From assembly GCF_010747475.1 (NCBI RefSeq), contig NZ_VSLZ01000002.1, forward strand, positions 620,001 to 684,000: a stretch of 64,000 bases of DNA, read 5' to 3'. Below, piece after piece: positions 14,537-23,757 of this stretch (the first letter of the stretch is position 1; the number at the start of each line of letters is the position of its first letter). A program made the position numbers and the translations under genes. The notes beneath the pieces are model-generated. The model saw nothing but the letters and a program-made list of their open reading frames with translations, made no database searches and was not told the origin of the DNA. Origin of the DNA: Halorussus sp. MSC15.2. Lineage in GTDB: Archaea; Halobacteriota; Halobacteria; Halobacteriales; Haladaptataceae.

Positions 14537-16717
14537 TTACTCGTCAGGTTCGCCCTCCGCGAACCACTCGTCGGTCCAGTGGAGTTCTCCCCCGACGACG
14601 ACCGGGGCCGAGTAGTCGCTCAGGGTCCTCTCGATTTTCGCCCCGGAGTTCGTGAACGTCTTCAATCGACCCGGAACGAGGTAGAAGTCGGGGTCCTCCG
14701 CGCTCTGGAACTGGGGCTTTGCCGCCGCGCCTATCGGATACTCCTCGGTCGCGTAGCTAACGAGGGTCATGGAGACTTCCTCGTCGGGGGCCGGTACCGT
14801 CGTCGCGTCGTACTCGTGGCCGAAGTCGTAAATCAGCGGGTTGCCGTCGGCACACTGGGCGATGGTCACGCTAGGGTCGCCGACGACGAGGTAGTGGCGG
14901 CCGATGGCGGTGTACTCCTCGACGATTTCGAGCGCCGCGCCGACGCCGAACCCGTAGTTGAGCAGACGCGCGAACGTCTCGCCGACCTCGACCGCTCCGA
15001 GGTTGTCCACGTCGCCCCAACTCACGATAGCCGTGCGCGCGCCCGCTTCGACCAGCGCGACGCCCTGGTCGTGCGACCGGCAGGCGTTGAGCAGGATGGT
15101 CGTCGCGCCGGTCTCCTCGACCGTTTCGGCGTCCAAGATACCGTCCGAACACGCGAACCCGCGACCGTCGATGTGACCGATGAAGTGAAACAGGTCGTGG
15201 TCTTCGGCCAATAGCGACCGGAGTTCGGCGGTCGAGACGTCAAACCGGCAATCGACGTCGAACGGGACCGTGTCCCGCATGCCGTACACCTCCGAGACCG
15301 TATCCCACTCCTCGCGCATCTGCTCGTCGTTGCAGACGACGGTCACGTCGATGATGCCGTCGGTGGGTTCGGTCCTGTCGTGGGCGAAGGCCGAGTCGAG
15401 GAGTTTCGCCCCGTGGACCGGCGTTCCATCGCCCACCCACGCCCGCTCCATGGAGTCGGTCTCGGGGAGCGGAACGTACTCGCTGGAGTCCGGGACGCCC
15501 GTCGCCCGGGAGTCGGCGTCAGTCGGGAGACCGAGACCGCCGTCGTCGAGTTGCGGTCCGCGCTTGAACGCGCTCAGCGCGTCGTGCTGGTCGGGATGAG
15601 ACCCGTCCGTCGATGCCGCCGAACCGGGTGACGGCGACGAGTCGGTCGCACGGGACTGGACTCGGACTAGCGAGAGGTCTCTGGCGACGAACGGAAGCAG
15701 TTCGACGCTGTCGGCGACGGGCCGGACGTGAGTGGTCCGACTCCAAGCGGGCATCGCGTCGGTCAGCGCCGAGTACGGGACCGAGAGGTACGCCGCCAGT
15801 TGCTCGCCGAGCGCCGCCCCGTACAGGTCGGCGAAGTCGAGGTCCGTCACCGATTCGACCGCGCGTCGCTCGGCCATATCCATCGGGTGGAAACCCTCGG
15901 TTCGAGTCACGCAGTCGAGCAGGAACGCCTGTTTCAGGACACGAACTACCTCGTCTTCGAATCCGCGCTCCGTGTCGAGTGGGTGGCTGAAGCCGGTCTC
16001 TGCGGTCAGTCTCGGTCTCTCGTCGGGCACCACGGTCGCACCGAGGTAGTAGGCCAGCGGCGCGACAGTGCAGACGTGTTCGTAGTCGGCCGGGATGCGG
16101 AGCGTGACCCCGGTATCGGGCGTGTCGATGTCGTCCGGAATCGCCAGTTCGTCGCCGCGTTCGAGGAGCGGCGGATGGCCGCGGAGCGTCGGCCACGACC
16201 GCTCGCAGGTCGTCGTCTTCAACCCCGACCCGAACGTCGAGAGGGCCTGCATTACGGTCTCGGGGTCGTCGGGGACCGTGACCGTCCCCGCGGGCGAGGA
16301 GTGATTAGACCGCGCGCCGAGTTCGATGGTGGTCTCGCCACCGAACGCTATCTCGACGTACTCGGTGGTCGCCTCGACGACGAGCGACGACGCGACTCGG
16401 AGGTACGTCTTCACGGGGGCGTCCACTTCGAGGAGGTATTCGTCGGCGTCGAGTTCGAAAGTTCGGTCGTGGCCGACGTCGGTGATGTGGGACCCGTCGG
16501 CGGCGTCCCGGACGACCACGACGGGGACGTTGTACGGTAACCTGATTCCCGAGGTGGTGACTCGCCAGGCGACCGAAACCGGATAGACGAACGCGTCGGT
16601 GTCGGCGGAAGTCGGGGATACCGTTTCCGGCGTGTGGAGAGCGTACCGGTTGTTCTCGATGGGGTCGAGTATCTCCACTCCCGTCGCGTGGTCGAGCGGG
16701 TCGATTCGCGGGCGCAT
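14537..16717 (-). CDS. CHAT-domain (caspase-like) protease-like protein
   Basis: 726 aa. The C-terminal third carries a caspase-like His/Cys dyad: H515 in FHFIGHIDGRGF and C546 in ILLNACRSHDQG, each after a hydrophobic strand, followed by VSWGDVDNLGAVEVGETFA and YLVVGDPSVTI, the usual end of a CHAT fold. The N-terminal 450 residues are a large uncharacterised haloarchaeal region (IPADYEHVCTVAPLAYYLG and others), possibly sensing or binding. CHAT proteases cleave partner proteins in bacterial defence and signalling systems. A second gene 37 bp upstream on the same strand forms an apparent two-gene operon. Substrate and trigger are unknown. Confidence 0.75.
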   Translation of the reverse strand: MRPRIDPLDHATGVEILDPIENNRYALHTPETVSPTSADTDAFVYPVSVAWRVTTSGIRLPYNVPVVVVRDAADGSHITDVGHDRTFELDADEYLLEVDAPVKTYLRVASSLVVEATTEYVEIAFGGETTIELGARSNHSSPAGTVTVPDDPETVMQALSTFGSGLKTTTCERSWPTLRGHPPLLERGDELAIPDDIDTPDTGVTLRIPADYEHVCTVAPLAYYLGATVVPDERPRLTAETGFSHPLDTERGFEDEVVRVLKQAFLLDCVTRTEGFHPMDMAERRAVESVTDLDFADLYGAALGEQLAAYLSVPYSALTDAMPAWSRTTHVRPVADSVELLPFVARDLSLVRVQSRATDSSPSPGSAASTDGSHPDQHDALSAFKRGPQLDDGGLGLPTDADSRATGVPDSSEYVPLPETDSMERAWVGDGTPVHGAKLLDSAFAHDRTEPTDGIIDVTVVCNDEQMREEWDTVSEVYGMRDTVPFDVDCRFDVSTAELRSLLAEDHDLFHFIGHIDGRGFACSDGILDAETVEETGATTILLNACRSHDQGVALVEAGARTAIVSWGDVDNLGAVEVGETFARLLNYGFGVGAALEIVEEYTAIGRHYLVVGDPSVTIAQCADGNPLIYDFGHEYDATTVPAPDEEVSMTLVSYATEEYPIGAAAKPQFQSAEDPDFYLVPGRLKTFTNSGAKIERTLSDYSAPVVVGGELHWTDEWFAEGEPDE

Positions 16718-16754
16718 ATTGGTGTACCTCCGTTAGGAATCGAGAGCGGCCGTC

Positions 16755-17516
16755 TCAGAGGGGGAGCCAGTCGGTCATCAGGTCGTGGCTCGGGACGTGC
16801 CAGCGTTCCTCGGCGTGGTGGTCGTGTTTCGCGGAATCGACGGCCCGAACCTCCACGACGGCGTCGAACTCGTCCGCCAGTCTCTCGACGCGGTCGCTTC
16901 CGTACGGTTCGGTCAGGACGTAGTGACCCATCGCGTCGTAGTCGTGAACGTACCCCGTGACGACCTCCAAGCATCGGCGGACCACGTCGCGGTCGTAATG
17001 TTCGAACAGGGCACCGAGCGAGTCCACGCCGACGCGCAACTGGGCCGGTCCGAGACCGCCAGCGTGGCGATTGAACGTCGCCATCGATTCGGCAACCTCG
17101 GCCTGTAAGCCCGCGAGTTGGGGGTCCACGACTCGACGTTCGGAGATAGCCAACGGTGGCGATTCAGGTCGGTCGCCAGCCTCCACGACCGACCGAGGCG
17201 GTGAGGCGTGGTTGATTACTTCGGTCGTCTCGGTGAACGACCCCTGAATCTCCTCCGGGTCGGGCAGGCGCTCGACCACGCTCTGAGGACTCGCGTCGGT
17301 GATAGCGAGCAGGCGGTATCGGCGCTCGTCGGTTCCGCCGAGGAGGCTACCGCTCGCCTCTGTGAACAGGCGACGCGGCGCATCGCCGACGACTAGCAGA
17401 TTACAGCCGTCGGACTTCAGCTCCCGAAGGACGTCGAAGAACCGCGTCACACCGTCTGTGTCGGTGGTATCGGTCTCCGAATCGTCACGCCGACGGCCGG
17501 AACTCCCAGCACTCAT
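16755..17516 (-). CDS. Haloarchaeal signalling-like protein paired with the CHAT protease
   Basis: 253 aa from ATG 17516 (MSAGSSGRRRDD); further upstream in-frame codons lie in the AT-rich promoter. The protein starts with a disordered acidic stretch, then alternates strands and helices (LKSDGCNLLVVGDAP, YRLLAITDASPQSVVERLP, LRVGVDSLGALFEHYDRD, VTGYVHDYDAMGHYVL), the rhythm of a degenerate RecA/KaiC-like domain lacking a Walker A motif. It resembles the haloarchaeal proteins labelled DUF7504 (from memory, unsure). It probably regulates or targets the CHAT protein encoded 37 bp downstream. Confidence 0.6.
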   Translation of the reverse strand: MSAGSSGRRRDDSETDTTDTDGVTRFFDVLRELKSDGCNLLVVGDAPRRLFTEASGSLLGGTDERRYRLLAITDASPQSVVERLPDPEEIQGSFTETTEVINHASPPRSVVEAGDRPESPPLAISERRVVDPQLAGLQAEVAESMATFNRHAGGLGPAQLRVGVDSLGALFEHYDRDVVRRCLEVVTGYVHDYDAMGHYVLTEPYGSDRVERLADEFDAVVEVRAVDSAKHDHHAEERWHVPSHDLMTDWLPL

Positions 17517-17650
17517 TCGCGGAATAGTTAAATATGTATGTTTAATAATCTTTCGCACCGGGCGGAAATATGGCGGAACGACGTCGGTCTTCCTATCGAT
17601 TTCGAAGAGTGAGAGAGACCGACGCGGCGTATCGACGTCGGTAGCAGTAT

Positions 17651-19878
17651 CTATTGGTCGCCGTCGGCCCAGTCGAGCGCGTCGGCGAGGTCCGCGTTCG
17701 GTGGCGAGCAGGCGAAGTTCCGGCAGACGTAGACCGTGGGTTCGTCACCCGACTGGCCGCGCCCGGCCCAAATGGGCGGCGCTTCGTCGAGACCGAGTCG
17801 GTCGAGCCACTCCGATACTCCCTCGTCGGTCGGCGGGCGGCGCGACAGCAGGCGGGTCGGCAGGTATCGGTCGCCGAGTTCGTCGGCCCACGCGTCCAGG
17901 AGTCGCTCGGCGGCCATCGTCACTTCGAGAGACCCCTGCGCGTACCGGTCGGCCGCCAGCGCGAGCGAGGCGTGCTGGAGCGGGTTCGAGCGAATCTGCT
18001 GACCCCGCGTTTCCAGCACGCGCTCGGCGATGTCCGCGAACTCGTCGTCGGGCCTGAACTCGGCCAGCGCGAGCAGCGTGTCGGCCGCGACGCCGAGACT
18101 GGAGGGCGTCGATTGGTCGCTCGGTTCCTGCGGGCGAGCGACCAGTTCCTCGCCGGTCTCCGGCGTGAAGTAGATGGTTCCGGCGTCGGCGTCCCAGAAC
18201 TCGGCTTCGATGGCCTCCGCGAGGTCGAGCGCGAACCCGAGGTGGTCGGGGTCGCCGGTGGCCTCGTACAGGTTCAGCGCACCTCGCGCGAGGAAGGCGT
18301 AGTCTTCGAGGTAGCCCTCGATGGCAACGTCGCCACCGTGAGACTCAGTCTCACGAGCTTCCGAGCGCGACTCGGAAACATCTCTGAACCGCCGGAACAG
18401 GTGTCCCGACTCGCCGTCCCCGTCGGGATTCCAGAGCCTCTCGCGGACGAATCCGAGCGCGTCCGCCGCGAGGTCCGCCCACCGCTCGCCGTCGTCCAGC
18501 ACGAGCGCCCCCTCCGCGAGCGCGGAAATCATCAGACCGTTCCACCCGGCCAGCACCTTCTCGTCGCGTCGCGGTCGGACGCGCTCCTCGCGCGCTGCGA
18601 AGACCTGCTCGCGGGCGTCTTCGATAGTTTCCTCGACCGCTCGCTCGTCCATCGCGTACTCGTCGGCGAGGTCCGCGACAGACTCGCTGATAGTCAGGAC
18701 AGTCTTCCCCTCGAAGTTGCCCGACTCGGTGACGCCGAACCGGTCACAGAACAGGTCGGCGGCGGTGTCGGCGTCGGCGCGTTCGCCGCCCCAATCGCCG
18801 TCGTCGATGGCCTCCCGAATCTGCTCTGGCGTCCAGACGTAGAACTTGCCCTCCTCGCCATCGCTCTGGGCGTCGAGCGTGCTGTAGAACCCGCCCTCGT
18901 CGTGGGTCATCTCGCGCTCCACGAACTCGAACGTTCGGCGGGCCGCTTGCGCGTATCTGTCGTCGCCCGCGACCTGATAGCCCGCCAGCATCGCCCGCGG
19001 AATCTCGGCGTTGTCGTACAGCATCTTCTCGAAGTGGGGGACGACCCACTCGCGGTCCACGGTGTAGCGGTGGAACCCGCCGCCGACGTGGTCGAAGAGA
19101 CCGCCCTCGGCCATCGCGGTCAGGGTTTCGGTGGCGACCTCACGGTACTCCGCGGCGCTGTCGTCGTCGCCCGCGTCCGCGGCGCGGTCGGCCGCCCGCA
19201 GGAGGAGGTGGATTCGCCCGGCCTGCGGGAACTTCTGGCCGGTGCCGAACCCGCCGTGTTCGCGGTCGGCGACCGGACCGCGGCGTCGGCGGCGCTTCCG
19301 AGCAGGTCCCCGCCCGGGGTTTCGCCGGGGTCGGGCACGGACTCCAGTTCGCCCTCGATGGCGTCGGTCCACTGGTCGGCCCGGCGCTCCATCTCCCGGC
19401 GGTCCTCCTCGTCGCTCCACGAGTCGGCGATGCTGGAGAGCAGGTCACGGAAGCCGGGTTGACCGCGCTTGGCCTCCTTCGGGAAGTAGGTGCCGACGTA
19501 GAAGGGTCGGCCGTCGGGCGTGAGCCAGACCGAGAGCGGCCACCCGCCGCGGCCCGAGACCGCCTGACAGATGGTCTGGTAGATGCTGTCGAGGTCCGGC
19601 CGCTCCTCGCGGTCCACCTTGACGGGGACGAAGTTCTCGTTGAGCGTCTCGGCGATTTCCTCGTCCTCGAAGCTCTCCTCCTCCATGACGTGACACCAGT
19701 GGCACGCCGAGTAGCCGACCGACAGGAAGATGGGCACGTCGCGCTCCTCGGCGGCCGAGAGGGCGGCGTCGTCCCACGGTTGCCAGTTGACCGGGTTGTC
19801 GGCGTGCTGGCGGAGGTACGGACTCTCCTCCTCGTCCAAGCGATTCCGCTCGGTCGGGTCGGCGTCGGGTTCGCTCAT
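17651..19878 (-). pseudogene. DUF255/YyaL thioredoxin-domain protein, frameshifted
   Basis: Two overlapping frames together make one protein of about 742 aa. The N-terminal part (ATG 19878, [20 protein letters not shown]) has the DUF255 thioredoxin-like domain with [14 protein letters not shown]; the C-terminal part has the (alpha/alpha)6 barrel with [32 protein letters not shown] and VPHFEKMLYDNAE. The frame breaks near 19273-19276: one base is missing where a CGG-GTC pair is expected. Both halves are otherwise intact and conserved, so this is a very recent mutation or a sequence error. The family (spermatogenesis-associated protein 20-like) has no assigned substrate. Confidence 0.85.
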
Positions 19879-20027
19879 GGCTGACCCGAAGGGCTTGAGG
19901 GACGTAAAGTCGGGCTTTCTCGGAAGGTCGGTGGTGACGGAGTTGCGTTCACTGGGCCATCGAATCGGTTGGAGTTCGGCGGTCGAAATCCACGTACGTG
20001 CATACTTCCCTTATCGGCAAGAGCAAC

Positions 20028-20035
20028 CTTTACAC
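20028..20035 (+). promoter_or_regulatory. TATA box of purD
   Basis: CCTTTACA at 20028-20035 is centred about 27 bp upstream of the purD ATG (20059), which places transcription start at the start codon, i.e. a leaderless mRNA typical of haloarchaea. Confidence 0.55.
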
Positions 20036-20058
20036 TCCCTTGCCTACATCGTCCGAGC

Positions 20059-21350
20059 ATGAGCGAAACAGTCCTGCTGGTCGGCGGCGGCGGCCGTGAA
20101 CACGCTATCGCCCGGGCGCTGAGCGAGAGCGACGCTGACCTCTACGCCTGCGCCGGGAACCGCAACCCCGGCATCGCGGCGCTCGCCGAGGGGTTCGAGA
20201 CGCTCGATACCGAGAACGCCACCGCGGTCGTCTCCTACGCCGAGGACGTGGGCGCGACGCTCGCGGTCGTCGGCCCCGAGGGACCGCTGGCGGCCGGGGT
20301 CGCCGACGCGCTGGACGACGCCGGAATCTACGCTTTCGGCCCGAACGAGGCCGAGGCCCGCATCGAGACCGACAAGGCCTACCAGCGCCGGTTCATGCGC
20401 GAGAACGACGTTCCGGGCTGTCCAGACTTCGAGACGTTCGACGATATGGAGGCCGCCTGCGAGTACATCGACGAGTACGACGGCGACCTCGCCGTGAAAC
20501 CCGCCGGACTCACCGGCGGGAAGGGCGTCCGGGTCATCGGCGACCAAGTCACGAAGGAGGAGGCCAAAGAGTACCTCCGCGACTCGGACTACGACCGCGT
20601 GGTCCTCGAAGAGCGCCTCGTCGGTGAGGAGTTCACCGTGCAGGCGTTCGTGGCGAACGGCGACCTGCGGGTCACCCCCGCGGTGCAGGACCACAAGCGC
20701 GCCTACGAGGGCGACGAGGGACCGAACACCGGCGGGATGGGCAGTTACAGCGACTCGGGACTCGAACTCCCGTTCATGACGAGGACGACTACCGCGAGGC
20801 GCTCGACGTCCTCGAAGCCACCGTGGAGGCGCTCTCGGGCTACAAGGGCGTCCTCTACGGCCAGTTCATGCTCACCGCCGACGGCGTGAAGGTCGTGGAG
20901 TTCAACGCCCGGTTCGGCGACCCCGAGGCGATGAACACCCTGCCCGTCCTCAACACCGACTTCCTCGACGTGCTGGTCGCCGCCCGCGAGGGCGACGACT
21001 TGCCCGAACTCTCGTTCGTGCCGAAGGCCACGGTCTGCAAGTACGCCGTCCCCGAGGGCTACCCGACCGACCCGAAGGCGGGCGCGAAGGTCCAAGTCAC
21101 TGAAGAGAACGCGGGCGACGCACTCCTGTTCTACGCCAGTGTGGACGAACGCAACGACGGTATCTACACGACCACCTCGCGGGCGTTCGCGGTCGTGGGC
21201 GTGGCCGACACCATCACCGAGGCCGAGGAAATCGCCGAAGCGGCCCTCTCGGTCGCTGGCGAGGAGGGACTCGACGTGCGCCACGACATCGGCAAACCCG
21301 ACCTCGTACAGCAGCGAATCGACCACGTGGCCGCCCTCCGCGGCGAGTAA
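20059..21350 (+). pseudogene. purD: Phosphoribosylamine-glycine ligase, frameshifted
   Basis: GAR synthetase (second step of de novo purine synthesis, joining glycine to phosphoribosylamine with ATP). ATG 20059 gives [20 protein letters not shown], then [17 protein letters not shown] (ATP-grasp) and [10 protein letters not shown]; the other frame from about 20780 gives [33 protein letters not shown] and the C-terminal domain to 21350. The break is at about 20779: ATGAC stands where ATGGAC (Met-Asp) is expected, a one-G deletion. Every domain is otherwise present. Loss of PurD would make the cell a purine auxotroph, so a sequence error deserves suspicion. Confidence 0.9.
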
Positions 21351-21353
21351 CCG

Positions 21354-21446
21354 CGACCTACTCCCCGTTCAGCGCCGACCTGTCCTCCCGTAGTCGTGAC
21401 CTGTTCACTCGTAGCCACGACTTGTCCGGCCTTAGCCGCGACCTGT
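21354..21446. repeat. Tandem 21-bp repeat after purD
   Basis: Copies at 21376-21396, 21397-21417 and 21418-21438, each of the form CGACCTGTCCTCCCGTAGTCG with changes, plus a partial copy to 21446 and a weaker one from 21354. The array begins a few bases after the purD stop codon and ends before the next gene. No coding or hairpin function is evident. Confidence 0.7.
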
Positions 21447-21496
21447 GGCGCGCCAAGCGACCCATAACAAACCGCCGTCTGGTCGTTTCCGCGCAC

Positions 21497-21848
21497 ATGT
21501 CCAAGCACGACGCCCCCGCCGAATCGCTGACGACCGACCAAGCGTTCGACCTGCTCGGCGACAGCACCCGGCGGCGAGCGGTGGCGGCTCCGGGAGTTCG
21601 ACGGGTCGGCGACCCTCGACAGACTGGCCGAGGCCACCGCGGCCGGCGTCGAGGACGTGGACCCGTCGGCGGTGACGGCCGACCGTCGCGAGCGAACCGC
21701 GACCATGCTCCATCACAACCACCTGCCGCGACTCGAAGACGCCGACGTGGTGGAGTACGACCCCGCTGAGAGTCGGGTGGAACTGACCGACGTCGCGACG
21801 GACCTCGAACCGTACTTCGAGGTAATCGACGGAACGTACTCCGAGTAG
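21497..21848 (+). pseudogene. Small HTH-type regulator-like protein (DUF7344-like), frameshifted
   Basis: Starts MSKHDAPAESLTTDQAFDLL with LGDSTRRRAVA, the opening of haloarchaeal winged-helix proteins of about 115 aa. The frame then slips near 21584-21588; the correct continuation (LREFDGSATLDRLAEA, then RRERTATMLHHNHLPRLEDA and VVEYDPAESRVELT) is in another frame and reaches the stop at 21848. A one-base insertion or two-base deletion explains it. The protein would be a DNA-binding regulator of unknown target. It is the third broken gene in a row. Confidence 0.7.
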
Positions 21849-21901
21849 GACCGCTCCGGCGACCAACTACTTTCAAGACCGAACCCCACTAATTCCCGCC
21901 C

Positions 21902-22444
21902 GTGCCCGACGACATCGACGAGACGGACGAGACCGACGAGAGGCGACGCCACGACCGCATCGCGCATCACGCCACGCCGGGTCCGGGCAACTCCCTTCGG
22001 TCGTGGACCCGCGCCAAGAGCCCCCTCCGCGTCGCTCTGAACTACGTCGTCATCGTCCTCGCGCGCATCTCGCCGAGCCTCAAACTCAAGAACCTCCTCC
22101 TGCAAAGCATCGGCGTGACCGTCGGCGAGGGCGTCTCGTGGGGACTCGAATCGACGCCGGACGTGTTCTGGCCCGAACTCGTCACGGTCGAGGACCACGC
22201 TATCGTGGGCTACGATGCGACCATCCTCTGTCACGAGTTCCTGCAGGACGAGTACCGGACCGGCGAGGTGGTCGTCGGCGAGCGCGCCATGATAGGTGCG
22301 GGCGCGATTATCCTCCCCGGCGTCGAAATCGGCGAGGGCGCGAGCGTGGCCGCGAACTCGCTGGTGACCCAAGACGTGCCGCCCGGCGAGACGGTCGCCG
22401 GGGTGCCCGCCCGTCCGATGGGCGGCGAGGGGTCGGCGGACTGA
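21902..22444 (+). CDS. Left-handed beta-helix acyltransferase
   Basis: 180 aa from GTG 21902. The C-terminal half has hexapeptide repeats: VTVEDHAIVGYDATILCHEF, then VVGERAMIGAGAIILPGVEI and GASVAANSLVTQDVPPGETV, ending AGVPARPM, as in serine/sugar O-acetyltransferases. The first 60 residues include an acidic start and an amphipathic/hydrophobic segment (VALNYVVIVLARISPSLKLK) that may lie on the membrane. The acceptor is unknown; surface polysaccharide or lipid modification is plausible. Confidence 0.8.
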   Translation: MPDDIDETDETDERRRHDRIAHHATPGPGNSLRSWTRAKSPLRVALNYVVIVLARISPSLKLKNLLLQSIGVTVGEGVSWGLESTPDVFWPELVTVEDHAIVGYDATILCHEFLQDEYRTGEVVVGERAMIGAGAIILPGVEIGEGASVAANSLVTQDVPPGETVAGVPARPMGGEGSAD

Positions 22445-22472
22445 GTTCTCCCACGCCGGTTCGTGTGCGGGG

Positions 22473-22976
22473 CTACCCCGCCAACAGGAATCGCCTGACG
22501 CCGAACTCCGCGAGCGCGAGGATGCAGGTGGCGACGACGAGCGGCGGGCCGAAGACGAACGGATAGAGTCCGACAGGGTCCGTCTCGCCGTTCACGTTGA
22601 GGAACAGGACCAGCACCGCGACCGTCGCCGCGAACGCGCCCGCCAGCGGTGCAACGAATCGCCAGCGAGCGTAAACGTAGTACGGAATCGCCACCTGCAA
22701 CGCGATGACGACTGCGTTCAGAGCGAGGACGACTCCGAGGGTGGCGGGTTGCTCGGACGCCGCGGACGGGAGACCGACCGTGGCGAGTCGCGCGACGGCC
22801 CAGACCGCGAGACAGGACGCGGCGTAGACCGCGCCGCCACCGACTGCGAAGGTCGCGGGCCGGGGACGCGGCGCTGGGAACCAGTAAGGCGCGGCGGCCG
22901 CGAGTGCGGCGAAGAAGCAGGCGACGCCGAGCGTCAGTGCGTCACTTCCTAGAACGGGGTCCGGACTCCCCGGCAT
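22473..22976 (-). CDS. Membrane protein of unknown function, 167 aa
   Basis: Five hydrophobic segments alternate with short loops (for example LTLGVACFFAALAAAAPYWF, LGVVLALNAVVIALQVAIPY and YPFVFGPPLVVATCILALAE). No catalytic motif is visible. It lies just downstream (4 bp) of the MscS-like gene on the same strand, so it probably belongs to the dacZ-mscS transcript. Family not recognised. Confidence 0.65.
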   Translation of the reverse strand: MPGSPDPVLGSDALTLGVACFFAALAAAAPYWFPAPRPRPATFAVGGGAVYAASCLAVWAVARLATVGLPSAASEQPATLGVVLALNAVVIALQVAIPYYVYARWRFVAPLAGAFAATVAVLVLFLNVNGETDPVGLYPFVFGPPLVVATCILALAEFGVRRFLLAG

Positions 22977-22980
22977 CGAA

Positions 22981-23757
22981 TCAGTCCCGAATCCGGACGA
23001 CGCCCTGCTCGAACACCCGACTGTTGGGGATGATGTACTCCTCGCCGTCGTTCTCGATTCGGGTGACGAGGACGTCCACTTCCTGAACGATTCCGCGGTC
23101 GTCGCCGACCTCGACCTCGTCGCCGATGCCGTAGGGCTGGTTCAGCAGGAGGTAGACGCCCGCCGCGGACGACCGGAGGAGGTCCCAGAGCGCCACGACG
23201 CCGAAGAGGATGACCGCGAGGACGTACGCCGCCAGCAGGATGAGGAGGGCCTCGATGGCGACGTTGACCTGCCCCAGCGCGACCAGCACCGCGAGGTAGA
23301 CGATAGTGTACTTGACGAGTCGCGGGATGATGCCGACTTCCGGGAGTTTGACCGACCGGAGTCGCTCGCCGACGACGAGTTCGGCCTTGTCGGCCACGAC
23401 GAACCCGACGATGAACACGAGGATGGCGATGAACAGGTCGGGAATGAACGTCAGCACGCCGTTCCAGAAGAGGCGGGCGTTGAGGAGTTCGGCGACGTTG
23501 AGCGCGATGAGGACGACGACGCCGTAGATGAACCACGAACTGAGTCGGGAGACCAGCGAGACGGTGTCCGTCCCGAGGCTCTGGGCCGTGCGCTCGAAGG
23601 GCGTGCGCTCGACCGCTTCCGGGACGCCCGCGGCGGTCAGAAGTCGCTGGTTCACTCGGCCGATGACGTACCCCGCGAGCAAACCGGCGATGAGGATGAG
23701 CAGCGCGAGGATGAACTGAAACTGGTCGCGGAGGAGGACGTCGAACGCCACCTGCAT
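22981..23757 (-). CDS. Mechanosensitive channel family protein (MscS-like)
   Basis: 258 aa. Five hydrophobic segments, the last (EALLILLAAYVLAVILFGVV) leading into the MscS-type beta domain: LLLNQPYGIGDEVEVGDDRG, then VDVLVTRIENDGEEYIIPNS. It is shorter than full bacterial MscS proteins and ends soon after the beta domain. Such channels release solutes when turgor rises. The start codon overlaps the stop of dacZ by one base, linking the channel to c-di-AMP, a regulator of osmotic balance. Confidence 0.85.
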   Translation of the reverse strand: MQVAFDVLLRDQFQFILALLILIAGLLAGYVIGRVNQRLLTAAGVPEAVERTPFERTAQSLGTDTVSLVSRLSSWFIYGVVVLIALNVAELLNARLFWNGVLTFIPDLFIAILVFIVGFVVADKAELVVGERLRSVKLPEVGIIPRLVKYTIVYLAVLVALGQVNVAIEALLILLAAYVLAVILFGVVALWDLLRSSAAGVYLLLNQPYGIGDEVEVGDDRGIVQEVDVLVTRIENDGEEYIIPNSRVFEQGVVRIRD

